DNA of 25,498 nt from DAOTTW01 sp034437615 (GTDB taxonomy: Bacteria > Chloroflexota > Anaerolineae > Aggregatilineales > Phototrophicaceae). Below are positions 14,688 through 22,131 of the stretch, one piece after another; position 1 is the stretch's first letter; every line of letters begins with the position of its first letter. A model generated the notes under the pieces. It ran no database searches and had not been told where the DNA came from. It worked only from the letters and a program-made list of their open reading frames with translations. The stretch spans positions 1-25,498 of the forward strand of contig DAOTTW010000331.1 in NCBI GenBank assembly GCA_034437615.1, in the 5' to 3' direction. A program made the position numbers and the translations under genes.

Positions 14688-16385
14688 CTAGCTCACCGGG
14701 TCGTTTTCCGGCTGAAGTGGCCGATTGTAGTAGTCCCCATAGCCATAGTCGTAGCCGTAGTACGCTTCTTCACGCAGGTTTGCCTTGTTCAAGACCAAAC
14801 CGATGATATGTCCGTTGACCTGCTCAAAGCGTTGACGCGATTTCTGCGCCAGGGCCCGACGCGTTCGCCCTGCTTCAACAACGATGATGACGCCCGCTGC
14901 GACTGTATTCGCCAGGATTGTGCTATCAGAAATAGCAAGGCAAGGTGGCGTATCGAAGATGACCACATCGACAAACGGATCATTGCTGAAGACATCCGTC
15001 CAATAGCGCATTCGAGGCGAACCGAGGATCTCCGCTGGGTTCCTGGGATGAAAGCCACTGGTAATCACGCGCAAGCCTGGGACGTGCGTCTTCTGTGTGA
15101 ATTGTGTCCAATCCGTTGGCGTTTGTGGCAATGCTCGCTCACCTTCTGTAACTGTAGCCGCTTGCTCGTTGTTATCTAGCTCTAAAGGTACGGAAAGCAA
15201 GTGCGTCAGCCCTGCTGCATCAGCGTCCAAGTCCAGCAATTTATGCACCTTCGGGCGTCGTAAATCGGCATCAATAAGCAAGACCTTCTTGCCAGATAGC
15301 GCCATCGACAGCGCAAGGTTTACAGTTGTCAGGCTTTTACCCTCTTGCGGTGTAGCGCTACTGACCATGAAGATATGCTGCTTGCGCTTGTTGTTCGCCT
15401 GCATCGCCAGCAGATTTGTACGCAGTGTGTGGTATTGGTCCAGCACTGGCGATAGTGCTTCCTGGTTCGTCAGCAGGCGTTGTGTTTCGCCACCTCTTTT
15501 GTTACCAAAAGCCGCAATAACGCCGAGTGTAGGCAAGCCGACGAACGAAGTCAGTTCATCCGTTGTGCGGAAAGTTTCATTGAGCGTTTCTAGCACCAAG
15601 ACCAACGCACCAGCCAAAAGCCCGGCTACGACAGCGCCTAACAGCGTCGAAAAGGTGATGCTGCGCCCGACAGGGCCGCTTGGTTCACGTGCCCCGTCAA
15701 CCAATTCAATCGAATTTGTACGCCCGGTAATATCCGCAACAGTCGCGCTGAAGTTCGCAATGTTGTTAGTTGTCTCATTGATTTGAGTGATTAAAGTCGA
15801 ACGGCGGCCATTCAAAGTGACCTGTTGTTGCTGGTCCTCGGTTTGTAAAATTTGCGTATCAATGGCCTGTAATTCTCGGCGCAGGGCCGCTACATCGGAT
15901 GTAAGCGTATCAATTTGACCATTGAGCAAATCGACCTGATCCTGCTGCTGTGAGGTCAGGTTTGACGGGCTTTGATTAATAAGCTGATTGACAAGCTCAT
16001 TTGCAATATCGGCTGCGATTACCGGGTCTGTGTACTGTACCGTAATCGTCAACAAAGACGTACTGGAAATACCCCGGACTTCGACCAAACCTGCAAGCGA
16101 TTCCGGGGTGAGGTCCAAGTTGAGCGTTTCTACAACACCTTCTAGCAAGGTGTAACGCCGCGCCAACCGGACATACGTCTCAGTTAAAGATTGTGCTGTT
16201 AGTAGCTCGATACGATCCGGGTTAGGGTCTCGCACGACACCGCCAATGGCGATTGTCGCTTGTGCTTGGTAAACATTCTGCTGATTGGCAACCACGATGT
16301 AACTGACGCCACCACCGACAACGATGGCCAGCAGCAACAACCAAGACCACCGTCGGATGACGCGAATATAGAAATTGATGTCCAT
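14688..16385 (-). CDS. Wzz-type chain-length protein fused to a BY-kinase
   Basis: A 565-residue inner-membrane polysaccharide copolymerase and bacterial tyrosine kinase. A first membrane helix (about 15-35) follows MDINFYIRVIRRW. A periplasmic or outside domain with coiled coil (about 40-230) and a second helix (about 240-262) come next. The cytoplasmic kinase has Walker A in ATPQEGKS (K350), Walker A' in LLIDADLRRP (D372, D374) and Walker B in VVIFDTPP (D478). The C-terminal tail has seven tyrosines between Y542 and Y553, the expected autophosphorylation cluster. Such proteins control exopolysaccharide export and length. No glycosyltransferase, flippase or polymerase gene is adjacent, so its polysaccharide locus is elsewhere. 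AAGG lies six bases before the ATG. A stretch of about 40 residues between Walker A' and Walker B (about 385-425) seems longer than usual. Confidence 0.94.
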   Translation of the reverse strand: MDINFYIRVIRRWSWLLLLAIVVGGGVSYIVVANQQNVYQAQATIAIGGVVRDPNPDRIELLTAQSLTETYVRLARRYTLLEGVVETLNLDLTPESLAGLVEVRGISSTSLLTITVQYTDPVIAADIANELVNQLINQSPSNLTSQQQDQVDLLNGQIDTLTSDVAALRRELQAIDTQILQTEDQQQQVTLNGRRSTLITQINETTNNIANFSATVADITGRTNSIELVDGAREPSGPVGRSITFSTLLGAVVAGLLAGALVLVLETLNETFRTTDELTSFVGLPTLGVIAAFGNKRGGETQRLLTNQEALSPVLDQYHTLRTNLLAMQANNKRKQHIFMVSSATPQEGKSLTTVNLALSMALSGKKVLLIDADLRRPKVHKLLDLDADAAGLTHLLSVPLELDNNEQAATVTEGERALPQTPTDWTQFTQKTHVPGLRVITSGFHPRNPAEILGSPRMRYWTDVFSNDPFVDVVIFDTPPCLAISDSTILANTVAAGVIIVVEAGRTRRALAQKSRQRFEQVNGHIIGLVLNKANLREEAYYGYDYGYGDYYNRPLQPENDPVS

Positions 16386-16418
16386 AGTGTGCCTTGCCTT
16401 CGCGCGCCTTGTTGATTA

Positions 16419-16435
16419 CATGAGTAGTGCTCATG
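16419..16435 (-). promoter_or_regulatory. Inverted repeat upstream of the BY-kinase gene
   Basis: CATGAG-N5-CTCATG is a perfect 6-bp inverted repeat, 34 bases before the ATG. It overlaps the palindrome CTCATGAG. It could be an operator or a leader hairpin. No convincing promoter was identified around it. Confidence 0.35.
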
Positions 16436-16528
16436 AGGTGCAATCTTAAACCTTCTACGCCAGAAAAAACATGTCTAACCCTGCTATTTTACGATTAAAC
16501 CCCACCAAGACTGCTTAACCGACTGCAA

Positions 16529-17566
16529 CTACGCACCCAAAGCCACAATATAATCACACGTCAAACCCACCGTTGCCCCGGCCTGCGGCACCTCTTGGTT
16601 GGACAACATGCTGAGTTGGAGCACATGCGCTGGCTCTACTCGCACGGCCAGCCGATAGCTGCGCCCCTGGAATACACGCTCTTGCACGCTGCCCGTAATT
16701 TGTGCCTGCGCTGGACCCACGACATGCAAACCGTCCGGGTGCAGCAAGATGGCAGCAGGTGCTTGTCCAGTGCGTGCGGGGTGGGTCGTCGTAAACTGCC
16801 CCAGCGTGGTTTGTGCTTGATGCGCGTTGGCGTCCCAGTCTTGTACAGTGACGAGGTTGTTTAGCCCCAGGAATTGTGCGATGTAGCGCGTCTGTGGGTT
16901 CCAGTAGATCTGTTGCGGGCTGGCGACCTGCTCAATGCGCCCGTCGTACATGACCGCGATGCGGTCGGCAATCGCAAATGCCTCTTGCTGGTCATGCGTA
17001 ACGTAAACCGTCGTCAGGTTCACGCGCTTGATGATCTGACGCAACTCAACAACCAGGCGATCCCGTAGCGCAGCATCCAGCGACCCTAACGGCTCATCCA
17101 ACATCAGCAAGCGCGGCTCTGGTGCTAGGCTACGCGCCAGCGCGACCCGTTGCCGTTCACCGCCGGATAGCTGATCCACGTAGCGATCTGCCAATTCCAC
17201 GAGTCCGACCAATTCCAGCATAGCGTTAACGGCTTTGCGTTGCGCTTTCTGCGGTTGATTCTGCATTTTGAGGCCGAAGGCGATGTTATCCGCAACGCTC
17301 AAATGCGGGAACAGCGCAAAATCCTGAAACATCAAGCCAAAGCCGCGCTTGTGCGCTGGCACGCGATCGATGTGTTTGCCATTAAGCGCCACATGGCCCT
17401 TATAGCCTGCCTCCAGGCCCGCCAGGATGCGCAGCAATGTCGTTTTGCCGCTGCCACTGGCCCCTAACAAGCAGACGATTTCGCCATGCTCAACATCCAA
17501 GTCCACGCCATGCAAGACGGGCGTGTGCTCATAGGCATGTGAAACATCCTGTGCGGATAACATCAT
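16529..17566 (-). CDS. ABC transporter ATP-binding protein, thiamine-type
   Basis: A 345-residue ATPase that powers the adjacent double permease. Motifs: Walker A GASGSGKTT (35-43), Q loop in MFQDFALFPH, signature LSGGERQR, Walker B LLMLDEPLGSLD and switch His in VTHDQQEA. About 100 residues follow the nucleotide-binding domain, including a likely TOBE domain. That makes it CysA/PotA/FbpC-like in length rather than like the short E. coli ThiQ. It is the last gene of the thi transport unit, 29 bases after the permease stop. AGGGG lies six bases before the ATG, supporting the start; a second ATG follows directly. Its role in thiamine uptake is inferred from the upstream riboswitch and ThiB-like binding protein. 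Confidence 0.9.
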   Translation of the reverse strand: MMLSAQDVSHAYEHTPVLHGVDLDVEHGEIVCLLGASGSGKTTLLRILAGLEAGYKGHVALNGKHIDRVPAHKRGFGLMFQDFALFPHLSVADNIAFGLKMQNQPQKAQRKAVNAMLELVGLVELADRYVDQLSGGERQRVALARSLAPEPRLLMLDEPLGSLDAALRDRLVVELRQIIKRVNLTTVYVTHDQQEAFAIADRIAVMYDGRIEQVASPQQIYWNPQTRYIAQFLGLNNLVTVQDWDANAHQAQTTLGQFTTTHPARTGQAPAAILLHPDGLHVVGPAQAQITGSVQERVFQGRSYRLAVRVEPAHVLQLSMLSNQEVPQAGATVGLTCDYIVALGA

Positions 17567-17595
17567 CTTTTGCCCCTGTATGCTATCGCATAATA

Positions 17596-19272
17596 CTAAA
17601 ATTCACCGATGCCAGCCTTGCGCACCCGTTCAATGGCCACAAAGCTCACCGCGCAGACCAGCATCAACAGCACGCTCATAGCAACGGCCTGCCCATAGTT
17701 CGTTGTCCCTGGTTGACCGAGCAATCTGTAGATCACAACTGGCATCGTCGGTGTATCTGGTCGGGCGACGAAAAGCGATGCACCGAACTCACCCATGCTG
17801 ACCGTAAACGCAAAGGTCGCCCCAACGATCAGACCACGACTTATCAGCGGCAGATCGACCAGTAGCCACACGCGCCAGGGCGCTGCACCCAGCATACTCG
17901 CGGCTTCTTGCACAGGGCGCGGGATGCCCCGCAAGGCGGGCAGCACGCTACGCACGACGAACGGAATCGCCACCAGCGTATGTGCAATTGGGATTATCAG
18001 CCACGATGAGCGCAAATTCAGCGGCGGACGGTCCAGCGCGACGATGAAGCCAAAACCCAATGTAACGGCGCTGGTGGCCAGCGGCAGCATGAATAGGGGG
18101 TCCAGCCAGCGTGACAGGCGCGGCGAAATACCCCGTCCGGCGATCAAATACGCTGTGAGGATGCCCAACAGTAGCGCCAGCAGCATCGTCAGCAGCGCAA
18201 AAGCGACGGAATTGCCAATGGCCTGCAACGGGGGTACAAACAGAATCGAATTGCGTGTGTTTTGCGTCAGCGCTTCATAATAACGTAGCGTCAGCCCATC
18301 ATCCCCCAGCGTGAATGAACGCACGACCAGCGCCAGCAGCGGCGCAAATAGCAACACGACCATCAACCCCAGATTCAGCAGCAACCACAGGCGCTCTCGC
18401 AGGTTTTGCGGTGGACGAGAAACGCGCTGCGCAGATCGTAGATCAGTGCTGCTCATGCGCTGCTGCAATTGCGTGTAAAACAGCATCATCAGGAACATCA
18501 CACCAATTTGCACCAGCGACAGCGCCGCCGCCATCGGCAGATTAAAGATGTTGCGTGCCTGATAAAAAATTTGCACTTCCAGCGTGGAAAAGCGAATGCC
18601 GCCGAGAATCAGCACAATGCCGAAGCTCGTGAACGTGAAGATATACACCAGCAAGGCCGCCGCCGTAATCGCCGGACGCAGCACAGGCAAGCGCACATGC
18701 CACCACATGCGCCACCCAGACGCCCCCAACATGCGCGCCGATTCCTCCATGCGCGTCGATTGGTTGGCCCAATACGACGTAATCATGCGCAGAGCGATGG
18801 CATAGTTATAAAATATATGCACGATTAATATGATGGCGAGCGTCTCTTGCAGTTGGATGGGCGCACTTTCCAGGCCAAAAACGTTCATCAGCGCTTGATT
18901 TGCCAGCCCACGCGGACCGATGAGCGCTGTAAACGCCGTCGCAACCACAACCGTCGGCAGCACAAACGGCAATGTCGCCAGCGAGAGCAGCAGCGACCGC
19001 CCCGGAAAGCGATAGCGTGTGAAGATGAACGCGCCCGGTAGCGCCAGCCCTACCGTCAGCAACGTGGACAAAAACGCCTGCCATAACGTGAAGATCAGCG
19101 TATCCCGATAGTAAGCAGATGTGACCAGACGCACAAAACCGCTTAAATCAAGCTGACCCTCTGGCCGCAAGCTGACATTGAGTATAGAGCCTAGCGGATA
19201 GACGAAAAACAGCAGCAGAAAAATCAGTGGTACGAGCAACAGCCCGTACCACAACCAACGTGAAACTTGCAT
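17596..19272 (-). CDS. thiP: Thiamine-type ABC transporter permease, fused double domain
   Basis: A 558-residue membrane protein with two binding-protein-dependent permease domains in one chain, as in ThiP and FbpB. Each half has about six helices and one EAA loop that contacts the ATPase: EESARMLGASGWRMWWHVRL in the first half and EAASMLGAAPWRVWLLVDLP in the second. The N-terminus (MQVSRWLWYGLLLVPLIF) is the first helix. Its ATG overlaps the TAA of the binding-protein gene by one base (TAATG), so the two are translationally coupled. It conducts the ligand delivered by the upstream binding protein across the inner membrane. Thiamine specificity is inferred from the TPP riboswitch at the head of the operon. 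Confidence 0.92.
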   Translation of the reverse strand: MQVSRWLWYGLLLVPLIFLLLFFVYPLGSILNVSLRPEGQLDLSGFVRLVTSAYYRDTLIFTLWQAFLSTLLTVGLALPGAFIFTRYRFPGRSLLLSLATLPFVLPTVVVATAFTALIGPRGLANQALMNVFGLESAPIQLQETLAIILIVHIFYNYAIALRMITSYWANQSTRMEESARMLGASGWRMWWHVRLPVLRPAITAAALLVYIFTFTSFGIVLILGGIRFSTLEVQIFYQARNIFNLPMAAALSLVQIGVMFLMMLFYTQLQQRMSSTDLRSAQRVSRPPQNLRERLWLLLNLGLMVVLLFAPLLALVVRSFTLGDDGLTLRYYEALTQNTRNSILFVPPLQAIGNSVAFALLTMLLALLLGILTAYLIAGRGISPRLSRWLDPLFMLPLATSAVTLGFGFIVALDRPPLNLRSSWLIIPIAHTLVAIPFVVRSVLPALRGIPRPVQEAASMLGAAPWRVWLLVDLPLISRGLIVGATFAFTVSMGEFGASLFVARPDTPTMPVVIYRLLGQPGTTNYGQAVAMSVLLMLVCAVSFVAIERVRKAGIGEF

Positions 19273-20384
19273 TAGCGTAGAACCGTCTCAGTCCATGCCT
19301 GAATCCAGGCTTCGCGGTTGGCTTCGATGTTTGCGGCGTCTAATTGTGCCGGGTTTTCGGGGATCGCGGCATATTGTGCGAAGTCCTGCGGTAGTTCTGC
19401 ATTGACGTTCACCGGAAAGACGAACATCTGCAAGGGCACGTCTTGCTGAAAGGGCACGCTCAGCATGAAGTCGATAAATTGCTGCGCCGCTTGCGTATGC
19501 TCTGAATTTGTGAGGATGCCAGCAAACTCTACCTGACGGAAACACATGCCATCAGCGGTGATGCTGGCGCTTAGCGGTTGGCCTGTCGCTTCATCCAGCG
19601 TGAAAGGCGGGCTGCTGGCATAGCTCACCACCAGCGGATACGTCCCGTCTTCACTGGCGACTGTGAAATCACCGAAGTAGGCATCGCTCCAACCATCGGT
19701 GATGCGCGTGCCGTTGTCGATCAGGTCGGCCCAGTAATCCAGATAGGTATAGTCGCCCTCTGTGCCGAATTCCGCAATGGTGGCCAGCATGAAGGCCAAC
19801 CCCGGCGAAGATGTGGCTGGATTCATCGCAACCAGTAGGCTTTCATAAGCCGGGTCGGTCAGGTCTGCGAGCGATTCGGGCAGTGTGAGGTCGTTTTCCT
19901 CAAAATAAGCAATGTCATAGTTCAAGCACACATCGCCGTAATCAATCGGCGTAACGCTGTGGTTCAACTCGCCATTTTCTGAATTCGGGTCTGCAAGGTA
20001 TTGCAGAAATTGCGCATCAACGGCGTCTAAATTGGGCGAGGCGTATGGCTCAAAGATGCCTGCGTCTAGCGCACGGCTCAGGAAGGTGTTATCTACGCCA
20101 AAAAGCACATCAGCCAGTGGGTTGCCCTGCGTCAGAATGGCCTGATTGACCACCTGACCTGCATCACCACCGCGCAGAATCTTGACGCTGATGCCTGTAT
20201 CAGCCTGAAATTGCGCCAACACATCCTCACTGACGCTGAAGCTATCATGCGTTAGCACGGTAATAGCTGTGGCCGTGCCTGTCTCTTGCTGCTGTGCTTG
20301 TAGTGGCTGAGCGCTGGTTAGCAGCAGAAACGCAGCAGTCAGTAGCCACAAAGACACGTTTTGAAGCTGTTGTATAGGTTGCAT
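19272..20384 (-). CDS. thiB: Thiamine-type ABC transporter substrate-binding protein
   Basis: A 370-residue secreted or lipid-free binding protein. An N-terminal signal peptide is visible: a hydrophobic run LWLLTAAFLLLTSAQPLQA, with probable cleavage near residue 30. The mature start ITVLTHDSFSVSEDVLAQF, then GGDAGQVVNQAIL and ADVLFGVDNTFLSRAL, follow the ThiB pattern, as do the central IDYGDVCLNYD and LLVAMNPATSSPGLAFMLAT. Relatives bind thiamine, its phosphates or, in related families, iron. The TPP riboswitch makes thiamine or a precursor the best guess. It is the first gene of the transporter unit. A GAGG lies about 13 bases before the ATG, rather far, so translation may be modest or leader-controlled. 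Confidence 0.92.
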   Translation of the reverse strand: MQPIQQLQNVSLWLLTAAFLLLTSAQPLQAQQQETGTATAITVLTHDSFSVSEDVLAQFQADTGISVKILRGGDAGQVVNQAILTQGNPLADVLFGVDNTFLSRALDAGIFEPYASPNLDAVDAQFLQYLADPNSENGELNHSVTPIDYGDVCLNYDIAYFEENDLTLPESLADLTDPAYESLLVAMNPATSSPGLAFMLATIAEFGTEGDYTYLDYWADLIDNGTRITDGWSDAYFGDFTVASEDGTYPLVVSYASSPPFTLDEATGQPLSASITADGMCFRQVEFAGILTNSEHTQAAQQFIDFMLSVPFQQDVPLQMFVFPVNVNAELPQDFAQYAAIPENPAQLDAANIEANREAWIQAWTETVLR

Positions 20385-20491
20385 TACGGGTTGTAGTCCT
20401 CAGATACGCTGTAAAATTATGAACAATTCATTGCAAGACCAGCGTAAGCCAGAGACACAGCAGGGCAGAAGATGTGAGGCGGGCGCTACCC

Positions 20492-20528
20492 GTACACAAA
20501 ACAACCCCTGACGGGGTGTAGCAGGGGT
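20492..20528 (-). terminator. Leader terminator of the thi transport operon
   Basis: On the minus strand ACCCC (20517-20513 side) can pair with GGGGT directly, with loop GTCA, or ACCCCTG (20528-20522) can pair with CAGGGGT (20510-20504). Both stems share the GGGG arm. TGTTTTGT follows at once, as expected of an intrinsic terminator. It lies between the TPP aptamer and thiB. Confidence 0.7.
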
Positions 20529-20588
20529 AGCTCTGTGATTCGTGCAGTGTGTGATGCTACAGCACAAACCGATGAGGCCGATGCGACA

Positions 20589-20676
20589 CTTCCTGCGCCA
20601 GTATGATCTGGATCAGGTTGCTAAGGGTCGATGCGGCGTTACGCATCCTCTCAGCCCACATGCGCGGACTCCCCTG
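20589..20676 (-). promoter_or_regulatory. TPP riboswitch (THI element)
   Basis: Read on the minus strand, the aptamer shows GGGGAG, a P3-like stem (GTCCGC/GTGGGC), the invariant CTGAGA (20654-20649), an optional GATGC/GCATC stem-loop, ACCCTTAG, the invariant CCTGATC (20617-20611), the CCAG/CTGG stem and the closing GCGCAGGAAG. These are the diphosphate- and pyrimidine-binding parts of the TPP class. It heads the thiB-thiP-ATPase operon. With TPP bound, expression should drop, probably through the terminator just downstream. Confidence 0.96.
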
Positions 20677-20699
20677 GTCAAGCGAGTTTGTAGCAATCG

Positions 20700-20728
20700 A
20701 TTATAGCGGCAGTCGCCGCGATGCGCAA
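20700..20728 (-). promoter_or_regulatory. Promoter of the thi transport operon
   Basis: On the minus strand TTGCGC (20728-20723) and a perfect TATAAT (20705-20700) are 17 bases apart. Transcription would begin near 20693, a few bases before the TPP aptamer. Confidence 0.75.
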
Positions 20729-20768
20729 CAAGCACCATGCATGCTCTTTGGACTAAGCAACGGTTGCG

Positions 20769-20797
20769 TTGCCGCACCTGGGAAAGCCTGATATACT
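20769..20797 (+). promoter_or_regulatory. Promoter of the REC-ATPase/GAF-kinase genes
   Basis: TTGCCG (20769-20774) and TATACT (20792-20797) are 17 bases apart, 92 bases before the ATG at 20890. A TACAAT at 20829-20834 lacks a properly spaced -35. Confidence 0.55.
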
Positions 20798-20889
20798 CTA
20801 ATTCATCTTAAGCTTGAACTAGACTTGGTACAATGAATATATGGTTGTTGGCGTGCCATATAAGCTAACAATTGGGTGGGCAGAGAGAC

Positions 20890-22074
20890 ATGGCAGAAAA
20901 AATCTTAATTGTCGATGACGACATCGACAGCCTGAAATTAATTGGCCTGATGCTGCAACGGCATGGCTACGAGGTATTGGCAGCCAACTCTGGCGTTCAG
21001 GGGCTATCGAAGGCCGATGTAGAAAACCCTGACCTGATTATTCTTGATGTAATGATGCCGGATATGAACGGCCTGGAGGTCAGCCGCCGATTGCGGACTA
21101 ACGACAAGACAGCCAAAATTCCGATTATCATGTTCACCGCCAAGACCCTGATTGACGATAAGGTTAAGGGCTTTGAGGCCGGTGCAGATGATTACCTGAC
21201 GAAGCCGACGCACCCCGCCGAACTCGCCTCCCGCGTGAAAGCGATTCTGACACGTGGCAAGGAAGACGGTGCCAGCAGCGGCGAACCAGCGACACAGGCA
21301 GCTCCGGTGGCAAAACAGCGCGGTCGTGTGATTGGGGTGTTGGGCGCAAAGGGCGGCGTTGGCACGACGACAGTCGCTATCAACATTGCGGCAAGCATCG
21401 CACAGCGCGGTAACGAACAGCCGATTGTGGCGGATCTCGCACTCGGGCGCGGTAGCATGGGCTTGTTACTCGGCTTTGGTCAATCGCAGGGCATGGCGCG
21501 TTTGCTGGCACGCTCTCAAAAAGAGGTCAATAAGCAAAGCGTCGAGGCAGAGCTAATCAACCATCAGAGCAAGATGCGCTTGCTGCTGTCCTCATCACGC
21601 CCTAGAGAAGCTCAGATTAACGCGCAGCCCGAAACCACGCAGGCGCTTGTCAAAACACTACGCGAACTCACACGCACCAGCATAATCGACCTGGGACACG
21701 GCCTAGACGCCAATGTCAGCGGCTTGCTGGCTCAGTTGGATAAAATTGTCATCGTCGTTGAACCAACCAACATCGCCCTATCAATGGCCCGTGAACTGAT
21801 CCGTGAACTGGACGCCAACAACGCAGGCAGTAAGATCAATGTCGTGGTCGTCAGCCGTTCACAGACGAACCTGCAAACCCCCTGGCACGAAATCGAAGCG
21901 GCGCTAGGCCGCGAAGTACGTGCTATGATCTCGCCTGCCCCTGAATTGGCCTTTCAGTCGATGGAAAATGCCGTACCAATGGTTTCGTTACAACCAGGTG
22001 CGATTGTCTCCGGTCAGTTCGTCAAATTAGCAGAAGCGCTCAGTTCGCGCATTAACCCGCTTAGCGGCGCGTAG
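20890..22074 (+). CDS. Receiver domain fused to CpaE/TadZ-like MinD-family ATPase
   Basis: A 394-residue cytoplasmic protein from the ATG at 20890, with AGAGAG just upstream; the in-frame TTG at 20872 is less likely. Residues 1-120 are a full receiver domain: VDDD acidic pocket, phosphoacceptor D53 (LIILDVMMP), Thr in MFTAK and Lys in LTKP. After an Ala/Gln-rich linker, residues about 145-390 are a MinD/ParA-type ATPase with the deviant Walker A KGGVGTTT. The signature Lys is K154; the usual P-loop Lys is Thr159, as in CpaE/TadZ. An Asp follows in IVADLALGRG, and the Walker B region is SIIDLGHG. CpaE/TadZ proteins place Tad pili or other polar machines, but no tad gene is here. The GAF kinase gene follows by 57 bases and is the probable phosphodonor. 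Confidence 0.92.
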   Translation: MAEKILIVDDDIDSLKLIGLMLQRHGYEVLAANSGVQGLSKADVENPDLIILDVMMPDMNGLEVSRRLRTNDKTAKIPIIMFTAKTLIDDKVKGFEAGADDYLTKPTHPAELASRVKAILTRGKEDGASSGEPATQAAPVAKQRGRVIGVLGAKGGVGTTTVAINIAASIAQRGNEQPIVADLALGRGSMGLLLGFGQSQGMARLLARSQKEVNKQSVEAELINHQSKMRLLLSSSRPREAQINAQPETTQALVKTLRELTRTSIIDLGHGLDANVSGLLAQLDKIVIVVEPTNIALSMARELIRELDANNAGSKINVVVVSRSQTNLQTPWHEIEAALGREVRAMISPAPELAFQSMENAVPMVSLQPGAIVSGQFVKLAEALSSRINPLSGA

Positions 22075-22131
22075 CAAGGTGGCCCTGCAACCAGAACGGC
22101 CGTAGCGTATACAAGCGATGGAGACACACCC

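Larger units (their letters stand above)
20385..20889. other. 505-base divergent regulatory region, no gene
   Basis: This gap holds the thi leader on the minus strand (promoter, TPP aptamer, linker, terminator) and a separate promoter for the REC-ATPase gene on the plus strand. The stretch 20385-20491 between terminator and thiB shows only the weak ribosome binding site. No open frame here looks real. Confidence 0.8.

Noticed and set aside
14415..15179. Plus-strand 254-residue frame
   Set aside because: Reverse reading of the MFS start and BY-kinase end; Arg/His/Cys-rich shadow composition.
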